In this document: piece by piece, positions 25,390-33,712 of the stretch
How positions within the stretch are numbered: position 1 is the stretch's first letter
Layout of the letters: every line of letters begins with the position of its first letter
NCBI GenBank assembly: GCA_937982065.1
Contig: CALJMO010000022.1
Span: 1-64,000, forward strand
From: an uncultured Collinsella sp.
Lineage (GTDB): Bacteria; Actinomycetota; Coriobacteriia; Coriobacteriales; Coriobacteriaceae
Length of the DNA stretch: 64,000 bases
Direction: 5' to 3'
The notes under the pieces: generated by a model
What the model was told of the DNA's origin: nothing
What the model saw: only the letters and a program-made list of their open reading frames with translations
Database searches by the model: none
Made by a program: the position numbers and the translations under genes

Positions 25390-26694
25390 CTAGCCCATAT
25401 CCGCCTTGATGAGGTCGAGGGTGCGCTGGCAGTTTTCACAGACGGGGCCGAGCATATGCTCGCGCAGGTCCGCCATGCCGGGCAGGTCGGCGTATTCGTC
25501 CATGACCTCTTCCATGCAAACGGGTACCTCGTAGGCGAGGTCCATCATGGTCGCAAAGCAAAACTTCTCGGATAGCCCGGCATCGGTGAGCGCCGTCTCC
25601 AGCACGGGGTCGCCCATACCGTGGTATCGGCGGATAGCGCCTGGACCGATGCGCCCCACACGATTTTCGCCGCCAACGCTCATGGCAAGGCGCGCTTTTC
25701 GCCGCATACGTTCGTATGCTAAGCCCGATGCGACATCGTACATGGGTGCGAGTGCCGCGTTTGTGCCTTTGCCAAGGATGAGCGAGTAGTTTTTAGCGTG
25801 TGCGTCAGGCGCTCCGATAATGGCGTTATAGAACAACATATAGGTAAAAAGCACAAGATTCATGTGGTGGGGGACTGTGTTAATCAGTCGTTCTTGGATG
25901 TCTCGTGTAGTTGGTCCTCCGTCGGCGGTGTATTTCTGGCTTGGCAATACACCGAGCGCCTGGCAAAAGTCCTCCTGATGCAGCCTTTCGATATTTCCGC
26001 TGCTATTGACCACTCTGTCGTACCGTTCAACGACGAGCGCGGCTTCGTCTTCAAATGTGTAATAGGAGACGTTGGCAGTTGGAATGCCAACACGCCGAGC
26101 CGTTTTCATGCAGACGAATTCGTTTAAGGCCTGATGTTTGAACCCAACGACACCATTTTTGAAGATATGGGTAGTGGGGGATGACCCTAGACATTCGCAC
26201 CATTGGCCATCATGCCAAGCTAGTGCAAATTTGCCTTGATTGCCGCCCAGGGACCAGCTTTCGTTGGAGCCCATCCATGTCTCTCTTTCGTCATCGCGAA
26301 TTGCTTTGAGCTTGTGAGCGATTTGAGAATTGGTAAGCGGGCGGTATGCCGAGACCCTGCCGCGGGCGGCGTCTAATTGATCGGCTCGACAAAACTGAAC
26401 GGCCCCCGCGCAGTCAAGACCGATATGGCACAAGAGGGCGACGGGGTTGTTGGATGCAACATCATGCTCGGTGGCAATAGCGCGACGCTGCTCTTGACTG
26501 TCGGGCAAAAGGCCAAATAGGAACGGGCGGACGATGTTATGGCCATACGTGCGATTGGAAAGCGGCATTGTTAGCGATAACGGTGCTCCGCGATAGGTTG
26601 GGGCGTATGCAAAGCTGCAGAGTCCATGCTCGTCTTGCCGGAGAGTGCCGGCGATTTCGCCACAAATGAGGGTCGTGAGCTCCATCTCTGCCAT
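25390..26694 (-). CDS. hipA: HipA-family toxin kinase
   Basis: This 434-residue protein is a Ser/Thr kinase toxin; E. coli HipA phosphorylates glutamyl-tRNA synthetase and causes persistence. The N-terminal domain has LPLLFG-like features (RPFLFGLLPDS). The nucleotide-binding loop is SWSLGGNQGKFAL, where relatives usually have a Gly-Ala-x-x-Lys core. VERYDR follows. The catalytic loop IGAPDAHAKN gives Asp297 and Asn302, and YDVASG is the metal-binding motif. Its ATG starts on the base right after the hipB stop codon, so the two are translated together. The target cannot be read from sequence. Confidence 0.9.
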   Translation of the reverse strand: MAEMELTTLICGEIAGTLRQDEHGLCSFAYAPTYRGAPLSLTMPLSNRTYGHNIVRPFLFGLLPDSQEQRRAIATEHDVASNNPVALLCHIGLDCAGAVQFCRADQLDAARGRVSAYRPLTNSQIAHKLKAIRDDERETWMGSNESWSLGGNQGKFALAWHDGQWCECLGSSPTTHIFKNGVVGFKHQALNEFVCMKTARRVGIPTANVSYYTFEDEAALVVERYDRVVNSSGNIERLHQEDFCQALGVLPSQKYTADGGPTTRDIQERLINTVPHHMNLVLFTYMLFYNAIIGAPDAHAKNYSLILGKGTNAALAPMYDVASGLAYERMRRKARLAMSVGGENRVGRIGPGAIRRYHGMGDPVLETALTDAGLSEKFCFATMMDLAYEVPVCMEEVMDEYADLPGMADLREHMLGPVCENCQRTLDLIKADMG

Positions 26695-27126
26695 TTATTT
26701 CACAACCTTGCAGCCAAAGGAGAGGTTTGAAGTGCCGGAAAGGCCTTGCTCGGCTGCGATTTGGGCCAGCAAGGCACCATAGGAAGATGGCGTTCCTTGT
26801 CGAGTGGGTCGTCTGCCTACGCTTGGCTTTGGCAGGGTATTCGAGTTCGCGATAGGGAGGTTCACTATCGTCGCCGGATGTTCGGAGGGCGATGCGATGG
26901 AGTCGTTATCGCTTTGCGCGAAGAGACCTATGCCGAGTGCGTTAAAGACGGTCAGCAACTTGTCGAGTCGAATGCCCGTGGCGTCTCCCAGCTCGAGCGA
27001 TGCGAGCAGGCGCTCCGAAACACCGGCTTTTTTAGCGAGGGCCGCACGGGTGATTCCCTGCGCCTCGCGTGCCTGGCGCACGTAGATGCCAGCTTGGCGC
27101 GGTGTGGTGATGGGAAGGGTATCCAC
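26695..27126 (-). CDS. hipB: HipB-type antitoxin (XRE helix-turn-helix)
   Basis: This 143-residue protein has an XRE helix-turn-helix at about residues 10-65 (RQAREAQGITRAALAKKAGVS) and then a Ser/Pro-rich tail of roughly 75 residues. It is longer than E. coli HipB (88 residues). It should neutralise the HipA kinase and repress the operon. Three copies of a 15-bp operator-like sequence lie directly upstream at 27142-27210. AGGAGATCGCC precedes the start. Confidence 0.9.
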   Translation of the reverse strand: MDTLPITTPRQAGIYVRQAREAQGITRAALAKKAGVSERLLASLELGDATGIRLDKLLTVFNALGIGLFAQSDNDSIASPSEHPATIVNLPIANSNTLPKPSVGRRPTRQGTPSSYGALLAQIAAEQGLSGTSNLSFGCKVVK

Positions 27127-27141
27127 GGCGATCTCCTAACG

Positions 27142-27210
27142 TGCAGACTTTTGCATCCTAGTATGACATGCAAAAGTCTGCATGAAAAGGCTTCATGCAA
27201 AACTCTGCAT
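27142..27210. promoter_or_regulatory. HipB operator array (three sites)
   Basis: ATGCAAAAGTCTGCA occurs at 27168-27182, its near copy ATGCAAAACTCTGCA at 27195-27209 and an exact inverted copy at 27142-27156. On the minus strand a TTTTCA/CATACT pair with 17-base spacing lies among the sites, so a bound repressor would block the hipBA promoter. Confidence 0.8.
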
Positions 27211-27246
27211 GAGGCCTTGCCCGGACGTTTAGTTTTGAAGGGTGTT

Positions 27247-27825
27247 TTACAGCACCAAAATCCCCAGGTGCTCCAGCAAGATCTTAAGCCCGATAAGGAT
27301 AAGCACAACGCCGCCCACGATGGTGGCGGGCTTTTCGTAGCGCGCGCCAAAGGTGTGGCCAATCGCCACGCCGGCGACGGAGAAGATAAACGTTGTGATG
27401 CCTATAAGCGATACAGCGGGCACGATGTCGACCGAGAGCGCGGCAAATGAGATGCCCACGGCTAAGGCGTCGATTGAGGTGGCGATGGCGAGGATCAGGT
27501 ACTCGCCCAGGTCAATCTTTTCGGCATCCTTGCCGTCGCCTTCATCCTCGTCCTCGATAAAGGCCTCCCACAGCATTTTGCCGCCGATGAAGGCGAGCAG
27601 GATAAAGGCGATCCAGTGGTCGATGGGGCCGATGATGCCCATAAACTGGCTGCCAAGCGCCCATCCGATTACGGGCATGCCGGCCTGAAAGCCGCCAAAG
27701 AACAGGCCGAGCACTACGGCGACCTTAAGGTTGATCTTTTTCATGCCGAGACCCTTGCAGATGGAAACGGCAAAGGCGTCCATCGAAAGGCCAACGACGA
27801 GCAGCACGAGCTCTGCGAGTCCCAT
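27247..27825 (-). CDS. mntP: Manganese efflux pump MntP
   Basis: This 192-residue membrane protein has six helices and exports Mn2+. The family signature aspartates are in LSMDAFAVSICKG and again in ATSIDALAVGISFA. An acidic loop (EDEDEGDGKD) separates the two three-helix halves. The start is the ATG at 27825 (MGLAELVLL), preceded by GAGAGGGAG; longer in-frame starts would run through the riboswitch. Its leader contains a yybP-ykoY riboswitch, so expression should rise when manganese is high. Confidence 0.92.
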   Translation of the reverse strand: MGLAELVLLVVGLSMDAFAVSICKGLGMKKINLKVAVVLGLFFGGFQAGMPVIGWALGSQFMGIIGPIDHWIAFILLAFIGGKMLWEAFIEDEDEGDGKDAEKIDLGEYLILAIATSIDALAVGISFAALSVDIVPAVSLIGITTFIFSVAGVAIGHTFGARYEKPATIVGGVVLILIGLKILLEHLGILVL

Positions 27826-27878
27826 AGTCTGGCTCCCTCTCTGCGGGCGGGCCCGCGTGTACCTCTTGGGGGAATAAC

Positions 27879-28018
27879 AAAAAAGACCCGTGGCGTACGC
27901 GCTGCGCGCACAACCACGAGTCTCGTTCATTAAGGCAAGCCAGACCGTTTCGGCCAGTATGTTGACTTGCCGCGCCACCGGAGGCGAACCCGGTCACGCG
28001 ACTACTCCCTCATTCATG
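27879..28018 (-). ncRNA. yybP-ykoY manganese riboswitch with terminator, upstream of mntP
   Basis: Read on the minus strand, the aptamer begins with GAGGGAGTAG, includes AAGTCAACATACTGGCCGAA and ends near AATGAACGAGACTCG. These match the conserved ends of the Mn2+-sensing family. Directly behind it GACTCGTGG pairs with CCACGGGTC before TTTTTT (27879-27922), a terminator whose left arm overlaps the aptamer's closing strand. That is the expected on-switch layout. Confidence 0.82.
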
Positions 28019-28172
28019 TGAATCCCGATGCTACCACAACAAGTAGCTCATTTGGGTTGGGCTCTCAGCGGTGTTCGCTCATTCTGTAAGCATCGGATTT
28101 CGCAAGCGCCGCAGGGACAAACCGTGAGAAACTACTTAGCGTTTATGGAGCGTATACGATGGGAGCGATGCC

Positions 28173-29240
28173 TTGGATAAGAACGAGCTGCAAAAGCGTA
28201 TGGAACAGGCAATCCGCCTGACGGCACCTGGTCAGCCGATCCGCACCGCCCTCGACATGATCATCGCCGGTCACCTGGGCGCCCTTATCTGCGTCGGCGA
28301 CACCGAAAACGTGCTCGCTGCCGGTAACGACGGCTTTCCGCTCAACATTTCGTTCACCTCGAACCGTCTGTTCGAGCTCTCCAAGATGGACGGTGCCATC
28401 GTCATCGACGGCGACCTCACCCAGATCCTGCGCGCCAACTTCCACCTCAATCCCGATCCCTCGCTTGCCACGAGTGAGACGGGCATGCGTCACCGTACTG
28501 CCGCTCGCATGTCGGTGCTCACCGACGCCATCGTGATCTCGGTTTCGGCTCGTCGCGCCGTCGTTAACGTGTACGTTCACGGCAAGAGCTACGAGATCCA
28601 GCCCGTCACCACCATCATGAGCTCGGTCAACCAGCTCGTCGCCACGCTCCAGACTACCCGTCAGTCGCTCGACCGCTCCCTGCTGCGCCTGACGGCCCTC
28701 GAGCTCGACGACTACGTCACGCTCGCCGACATTACCGGTATTTTCTCGAGCTTCGAGATCATGCAGCAGGCAAAGACCGAGCTTAAGGATTGCATTGTCA
28801 AGCTGGGCAACCAGGGCAAGCTCGTGCAGATGCAGCTCGAGCAGCTCGCGGGCTCCAGCATGGATACCGAATACGACTTGATGATCCGCGACTACGCAAG
28901 CGATTCCTCCGAGGCAAACGCCGAGAAGATCCGCGCCGAGCTGAGCCGCATGACGCCTAAGGACCTGTCCGACCCGCAGCACGTGGCGGCAGTTCTGGGT
29001 TACGACGACCTGGACGAGGACTCCGTCATGACGCCGCTGGGCCTGCGCACGCTTTCGCGCGTGTCCGTCGTGCGCGACGGCGTGGCCGAGAAGATCGTCG
29101 ACGAGTACGGCTCGCTGCAGGAGCTCATGGACGACATCAGCGAGGATCCGGAGCGCTTGGGCGACTTTGGCGTCAACAACCCTGCCATTCTTGCGGACTC
29201 GCTGTACCGCATGAAGGGCACCAAACAGGGGAACGCATAA
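28173..29240 (+). CDS. disA: DNA-integrity scanning diadenylate cyclase DisA
   Basis: This 355-residue protein makes cyclic di-AMP from two ATP and pauses at branched DNA. The DAC domain motifs DGA (residues 73-75) and RHRTA (106-110) are intact. A helical spine follows, and the C-terminal HhH DNA-binding domain ends in DEYGSLQELMDDI. The start is TTG at 28173, eight bases behind GGGAG; no ATG fits. Its stop shares a base with the ispD start (TAATG), so DNA-status signalling and isoprenoid synthesis genes are translationally linked. Confidence 0.94.
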   Translation: MDKNELQKRMEQAIRLTAPGQPIRTALDMIIAGHLGALICVGDTENVLAAGNDGFPLNISFTSNRLFELSKMDGAIVIDGDLTQILRANFHLNPDPSLATSETGMRHRTAARMSVLTDAIVISVSARRAVVNVYVHGKSYEIQPVTTIMSSVNQLVATLQTTRQSLDRSLLRLTALELDDYVTLADITGIFSSFEIMQQAKTELKDCIVKLGNQGKLVQMQLEQLAGSSMDTEYDLMIRDYASDSSEANAEKIRAELSRMTPKDLSDPQHVAAVLGYDDLDEDSVMTPLGLRTLSRVSVVRDGVAEKIVDEYGSLQELMDDISEDPERLGDFGVNNPAILADSLYRMKGTKQGNA

Positions 29241-29968
29241 TGGCGCCCGTATGCGCCGTGGTCGTTGCCGGCGGCAGCGGCCAGCGCTTTGGAAATCCCG
29301 GCGGCAAGCAGCTCGTTAATGTGGCGGGCCGTCCGCTCATGAGCTGGTCCATCCGCGCGTTCGATCGTAGCGATAAGGTCGGCCATATCGTCGTGGTTTG
29401 CCCTGCCGAGCGCCGTGCCGAGATGCGCCGCCTGGCCATCGACCCGTTTGACTATGACACGCCCATCAGCTTTGCCGATGCCGGCGATACCCGTCAGGAT
29501 TCCACCCGTGCCGGCGTGCATGCGGTTCCGGCGGGTTTCGAATATGTCGCCATCCACGACGGCGCTCGTCCGCTCATTACGACCGAGGCCATCGACCACG
29601 CTATCGACGTGCTCGTGAGCGACCGTGCCCTCGACGGTGTCGTGTGCGGTCAGCCCGCGATCGACACGCTCAAGATCGTTGACGGCGATAATATCGTCGA
29701 GACGCCGCCGCGTGAGCTCTACTGGGCAGCGCAGACGCCGCAGATCTTTAGCGTCGATGCTATGAAGCGCGCCCACGCTGCAGCCATTGCCGAGGGCTTT
29801 ATCGGTACCGATGATTCGTCGCTGGTCGAGCGCATGGGTGGGCGCGTCCGCTGCGTCCAGAGCCCACGCGATAACCTTAAGGTGACGGTGCCCGAGGACC
29901 TGCGTCCCGTAACCGCGATTCTGCTTGGCCGCATGGCCGAGGGAGAGGACCTTCCCCATGTTCAGTAA
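29240..29968 (+). CDS. ispD: 2-C-methyl-D-erythritol 4-phosphate cytidylyltransferase
   Basis: This 242-residue enzyme transfers CMP to methylerythritol phosphate, the third step of the non-mevalonate pathway. The nucleotide-binding loop VVVAGGSGQRFG is at the N-terminus. DTRQDSTRAGVHA, YVAIHDGARPL and TDDSSLVERMG follow in family order. The start overlaps the disA stop by one base, and the stop lies 11 bases inside ispF. Confidence 0.95.
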   Translation: MAPVCAVVVAGGSGQRFGNPGGKQLVNVAGRPLMSWSIRAFDRSDKVGHIVVVCPAERRAEMRRLAIDPFDYDTPISFADAGDTRQDSTRAGVHAVPAGFEYVAIHDGARPLITTEAIDHAIDVLVSDRALDGVVCGQPAIDTLKIVDGDNIVETPPRELYWAAQTPQIFSVDAMKRAHAAAIAEGFIGTDDSSLVERMGGRVRCVQSPRDNLKVTVPEDLRPVTAILLGRMAEGEDLPHVQ

Positions 29969-30452
29969 CCTGCGCATTGGCCATGGCTACGACGTTCACC
30001 GTCTGGTGGAGGGGCGTCGATGTATCATCGGCGGTGTCGACATTCCCTACGAGCGCGGCCTGCTGGGCCACTCGGATGCTGATGTGCTCGCGCACGCCTT
30101 GGCCGACGCCATTCTGGGCGCCTGCCGCGGGGGAGACATCGGCAAGCTATTCCCCGATACCGACCCTGCCTACGAGGGCGCCGACTCGATGGTGCTGCTT
30201 GCCCGCGTAATGGACTATGCGCGTGAGCTGGGCTTTGAGTTTGTCGATGCCGACTGCACCATTGCCTGCCAGCAGCCTAAGATCACCCCGCATCGCGATG
30301 CCATGCGCGCCAACCTTGCCCATGCCCTGGGCGTTGACGTCGAAAACGTGGGCGTCGCCGCCACTACGACCGAAAAGCTCGGTTGGGAAGGCCAGGGCGA
30401 GGGAATCGGCGCCTGGGCCGTTTGCCTGCTACAGAAAACCGTTAAGGAGTAA
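29958..30452 (+). CDS. ispF: 2-C-methyl-D-erythritol 2,4-cyclodiphosphate synthase
   Basis: This 164-residue trimeric enzyme cyclises CDP-methylerythritol 2-phosphate. The metal-binding residues are in GHGYDVHRL (Asp and His) and the conserved His in LGHSDADVLAHALADA. The C-terminus has ATTTEKLGWEGQGEGI. ATG 29958 overlaps the end of ispD by 11 bases. IspE of the same pathway is at 8.6 kb. Confidence 0.95.
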   Translation: MFSNLRIGHGYDVHRLVEGRRCIIGGVDIPYERGLLGHSDADVLAHALADAILGACRGGDIGKLFPDTDPAYEGADSMVLLARVMDYARELGFEFVDADCTIACQQPKITPHRDAMRANLAHALGVDVENVGVAATTTEKLGWEGQGEGIGAWAVCLLQKTVKE

Positions 30453-30455
30453 CGA

Positions 30456-31922
30456 ATGCGTATCTACAACAGCGCTACCCATAAAAAGGAAGAGTTCCAG
30501 CCCATCGAGTCCGGCAAGGTCCGCATGTATGTGTGCGGCCCCACGGTCTACGACAACATCCACATCGGCAATGCCCGCACGTTCATCAGCTTTGACGTGA
30601 TTCGTCGCTGGCTCATCGCGAGCGGCTACGAGGTCACGTTCGCCCAGAACCTCACCGATGTCGACGACAAGATCATCAAGCGCGCCAACGAGCAGGGCCG
30701 TACGGCTGCCGAGGTCGCGACGGAGTTCTCCGACAAGTTCATCGGCGTCATGCGCGCCGCCAACGTGCTCGATCCCGATGTGCGCCCCCGCGCCACCAAG
30801 GAGATCGGCCCCATGATTGCCATGATCAAGACGCTTATCGAGCAGGGCCACGCTTACGCAGCCGATAACGGCGATGTGTACTTTGCCGTGCGCAGCGATC
30901 CCAACTATGGTCAGGTCTCGGGCCGCAACATCGACGACCTTATGGTTGGCGCGCGCATCGAGGAGAACGAGGACAAGAACGACCCGCTCGACTTTGCCCT
31001 GTGGAAGGCCGCCAAGCCCGGCGAGCCCAGCTGGCCGAGCCCCTGGGGCGAGGGCCGTCCCGGTTGGCACACCGAGTGTGCCGCCATGGTGCATCGTTAC
31101 CTGGGCACTCCGATCGACATCCACGGCGGCGGCTCCGACCTTGCCTTCCCGCATCACGAGAACGAGTGCGCCCAGGCCACCTGCGCCTGGCACCAGGGCT
31201 TCTCCAACACCTGGATGCACACGGGCATGCTGCTGGTAGACGGCGAGAAGATGTCCAAGTCGCTCGGCAACTTCTTTACGCTGGCCGAGGTGCTCGAGCA
31301 GCACTCCGCTGCCGCCCTGCGCCTGCTGATGCTGCAGACGAGCTATCGCTCGCCGCTCGACTTTTCTTGGGAGCGCCTGGAGGGTGCCGAGAACTCGCTC
31401 ACGCGTATCGCCGGTACGGTCGAGAACCTGCGCTGGGCCGCGAACCATGCGACGGCCGATGCCGATGCGGCTGCCGCCGAGGCGTTTGCCGCCAAGGCCG
31501 CTGAGACTCGTGCCGCCTTTAAGGAGTGCATGGACGACGACTTTAACACCGCTGGTGCCATGGGTGCCGTCTTTGGCTTTGTGACCGAGTGCAACCAGTA
31601 CCTGGAGCAGGCGGGCGACGCTGCCGACAAGGCCGCCACGCTTGCCGCCGCCGACACGCTGGCCGAGCTGCTCGATACGCTTGGCGTTGAGCTCCCCGAG
31701 CCCAAGGTCGAGTTGCCGCTGGGCCTGCTGGGCGTTGCCGCCGGTTTGGTTGCCTACACGGGTGACGACGTGGACGAGGCCGCTGCCAAGATTCTCGAGG
31801 CCCGCGCCGAGGCCCGCGCCGCCAAGAACTGGGATCTGGCCGACGCCATCCGCGACCAGCTCAAGGACCTGGGCCTCACCATTGAGGATACCGCCGCCGG
31901 CACCCGTATCAAATCTCTCTAA
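30456..31922 (+). CDS. cysS: Cysteinyl-tRNA synthetase
   Basis: This 488-residue class I enzyme charges tRNA-Cys. The zinc-binding Cys is in MYVCGPTVYD. The HIGH-type motif is HIGNA and the KMSKS loop is complete (about residue 265). GGGSDLAFPHHENECAQ supplies further zinc ligands. It starts three bases after ispF, and ispF-cysS is a recurring actinobacterial and clostridial neighbourhood. A large palindromic structure follows at 31947. Confidence 0.96.
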   Translation: MRIYNSATHKKEEFQPIESGKVRMYVCGPTVYDNIHIGNARTFISFDVIRRWLIASGYEVTFAQNLTDVDDKIIKRANEQGRTAAEVATEFSDKFIGVMRAANVLDPDVRPRATKEIGPMIAMIKTLIEQGHAYAADNGDVYFAVRSDPNYGQVSGRNIDDLMVGARIEENEDKNDPLDFALWKAAKPGEPSWPSPWGEGRPGWHTECAAMVHRYLGTPIDIHGGGSDLAFPHHENECAQATCAWHQGFSNTWMHTGMLLVDGEKMSKSLGNFFTLAEVLEQHSAAALRLLMLQTSYRSPLDFSWERLEGAENSLTRIAGTVENLRWAANHATADADAAAAEAFAAKAAETRAAFKECMDDDFNTAGAMGAVFGFVTECNQYLEQAGDAADKAATLAAADTLAELLDTLGVELPEPKVELPLGLLGVAAGLVAYTGDDVDEAAAKILEARAEARAAKNWDLADAIRDQLKDLGLTIEDTAAGTRIKSL

Positions 31923-31946
31923 TCCCCGCGGGTTTCCCAAGCACCC

Positions 31947-32045
31947 GACCGCCCGAGCCACGGCACCTTGCCTTTCAATCGTCGGGCATGACCTCAAGGT
32001 CTATGCCCTCCTCTTTCAAGGCAATCTGCCGCACCTCGGGCGGTC
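31947..32045. other. Nested multi-helix palindrome between cysS and rlmB
   Basis: An outer 11-bp stem GACCGCCCGAG/CTCGGGCGGTC encloses GGCA/TGCC, TTGCC/GGCAA and a terminal hairpin at 31984-32008 (GGGCAT and ATGCCC around GACC/GGTC). The whole 99-base element folds into one long interrupted arm. Its terminal hairpin matches the one in the lysS terminator. No T run follows directly. Confidence 0.65.
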
Positions 32046-32089
32046 GGTCTATTTGTTTCGTTTGATAGTTGTATTTAGGAGGTCGCTTT

Positions 32090-33004
32090 ATGGCCGACAA
32101 TCGCAAGCGTGCATCGCGTGGAGGCAAGCAGGCTGCTTCTGGCTCGCGTCCGATTCGCCGCAATGATCGCGCTGCCGCTCCCAAGAGCCAGCGCGATCGT
32201 ACCCAGGCCGCACGTCCGCAGCGCGATCGCAACCGCGACGCTGTCCAGGCTCCCAAGGGCGAGTTTATCGAAGGTCGCCGTGCTGCCGCCGAGGCGCTAC
32301 GCACTGGTTTTCCCATCAAGCGTGCGCTCATTGCCGAGGGCGGGGAGCGCGATGCCGCCTTGTCGCGCCTGGTCGACGACCTCAACGCCGCGGGTGTCCG
32401 CATTAAGTATGTGCCGCGCGCGCAGCTCGATGCACTGTCGAGCCATGGCGCTCACCAGGGCATTGCGCTCGAGGTTGGTAACTTCCCTTACGCCGATGTC
32501 GCCGACATCCTCGACCGCGCGGGCGACGGTCCGGCGCTCGTCATCGTGCTCGACCATGTGACCGACGACGGCAACTTTGGCGCCATCGTGCGCTCCGCCG
32601 AGGTCGTGGGCGCGGCGGGCGTCATCATTGCCAACAAGCGCGCCGCCGGTGTGACCGTCGGCAGCTACAAGACTTCTGCCGGCGCCGTCATGCACCTGCC
32701 CATCGCGCAGGTTCCCAATATTGCCCGTGCGCTCGATGACCTCAAGGCCGCCGGCTTTTGGGTGGGCGGCGCCTCCGAGCACGCCGAAGGCAGTTGCTGG
32801 GACGCCCCCTTCGAGGGCCGCGTTGCGCTCGTCATGGGTTCCGAGGGCGACGGCATCTCGCGTCTTGTGCTCGAGAAATGCGACTTTTTGACCAAGCTTC
32901 CCCAGCGCGGCATGACTGAGAGCCTCAATGTTGCCCAGGCGACCACAGCACTGTGCTTTGAGTGGCTGCGCCGCAACGCCGACGAGCTCATGGGGGAGGA
33001 GTAG
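32090..33004 (+). CDS. rlmB: TrmH-family 23S rRNA 2'-O-methyltransferase (RlmB type)
   Basis: This 304-residue SPOUT enzyme should methylate the ribose of G2251 in 23S rRNA. The first about 60 residues are basic and low-complexity (Arg, Lys, Gln), an extension often seen in actinobacteria. The substrate-binding domain starts at FIEGRRAAAEALRTG. The knotted domain has LDHVTDDGNFGAIVRSAEVV, VMGSEGDGISRL and GMTESLNVAQA. The ATG at 32090 follows TAGGAGG. The next gene, three bases on, is the usual NYN partner. Confidence 0.9.
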   Translation: MADNRKRASRGGKQAASGSRPIRRNDRAAAPKSQRDRTQAARPQRDRNRDAVQAPKGEFIEGRRAAAEALRTGFPIKRALIAEGGERDAALSRLVDDLNAAGVRIKYVPRAQLDALSSHGAHQGIALEVGNFPYADVADILDRAGDGPALVIVLDHVTDDGNFGAIVRSAEVVGAAGVIIANKRAAGVTVGSYKTSAGAVMHLPIAQVPNIARALDDLKAAGFWVGGASEHAEGSCWDAPFEGRVALVMGSEGDGISRLVLEKCDFLTKLPQRGMTESLNVAQATTALCFEWLRRNADELMGEE

Positions 33005-33007
33005 CGC

Positions 33008-33685
33008 ATGTCCAAGAAGAACCGCGCCAAGTCCAAGGCCAAGCGCTTTGGCGAGGGCTCGGCCAAGCCGATTGTTTCGGCCGCGACCTATGGCGTGGGC
33101 GGCAATGCGTTTGCGCAGGCCATCGCCGATCCGGTCTCGACGGTGCACTCCAATAAGCCCGAGCTGCTGGTGGTCGACGGTTACAACGTGATTCACTGCA
33201 CGCCGCGCTACGAAAAGCTCGTCTACGACCATTCCGACGATCCGTATTCCAGCGACGTCCACGATATGGCGCGAACTGCACTCATCAACGACGTCGCCGC
33301 GTTTGCCCAGGGCCGCTACGAGGCCGTGATCGTGTTTGACGGCGCGGGCAACATCTCCAGCGAGCGCCCCAACCTGCCGGCCCGCGGCGTGCGCATCGAG
33401 TTTTCGCCGACGGGCGTCTCTGCCGATACCGTGGTACAGAAGCTCTGCATCGAGGCACGCGAGGAAGGCCGTGCGTGCTCTGTGGTGTCGAGCGACGGCA
33501 CGATCCAGGCCGTCGTCATGGGCAAGGGCGTTACGCGCATCTCGAGCCGTATGCTGGTGGACGAGATCAAACAGATCGATAACGACGTTCACGAGGCAGA
33601 GGAAGCTCCGCAGATCAAGATGACCTTGGGCAGCCGCCTGAGCCCCGAGGCGCTGGCCAAGCTCAAGGCCCTGCGCGGGAGGTAG
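33008..33685 (+). CDS. NYN-domain RNase (YacP/Rae1-like)
   Basis: This 225-residue protein has a PIN-like NYN nuclease domain with the acidic residues in VVDGYNVIH (about residue 57), VFDGAG and VSSDGTIQ. A basic N-terminal extension precedes it. B. subtilis Rae1 (YacP) is a ribosome-associated endonuclease, and its gene also follows the rlmB homologue. I assign the family with confidence and the activity by analogy. Confidence 0.87.
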   Translation: MSKKNRAKSKAKRFGEGSAKPIVSAATYGVGGNAFAQAIADPVSTVHSNKPELLVVDGYNVIHCTPRYEKLVYDHSDDPYSSDVHDMARTALINDVAAFAQGRYEAVIVFDGAGNISSERPNLPARGVRIEFSPTGVSADTVVQKLCIEAREEGRACSVVSSDGTIQAVVMGKGVTRISSRMLVDEIKQIDNDVHEAEEAPQIKMTLGSRLSPEALAKLKALRGR

Positions 33686-33712
33686 GGGAGTTGGCGGGGC
33701 AATGCTGCCTCG

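Noticed and set aside
25303..26127. Plus-strand frames opposite hipA
   Set aside because: They mirror the hipA coding sequence, and the hipA motifs show that the minus strand is the real one.
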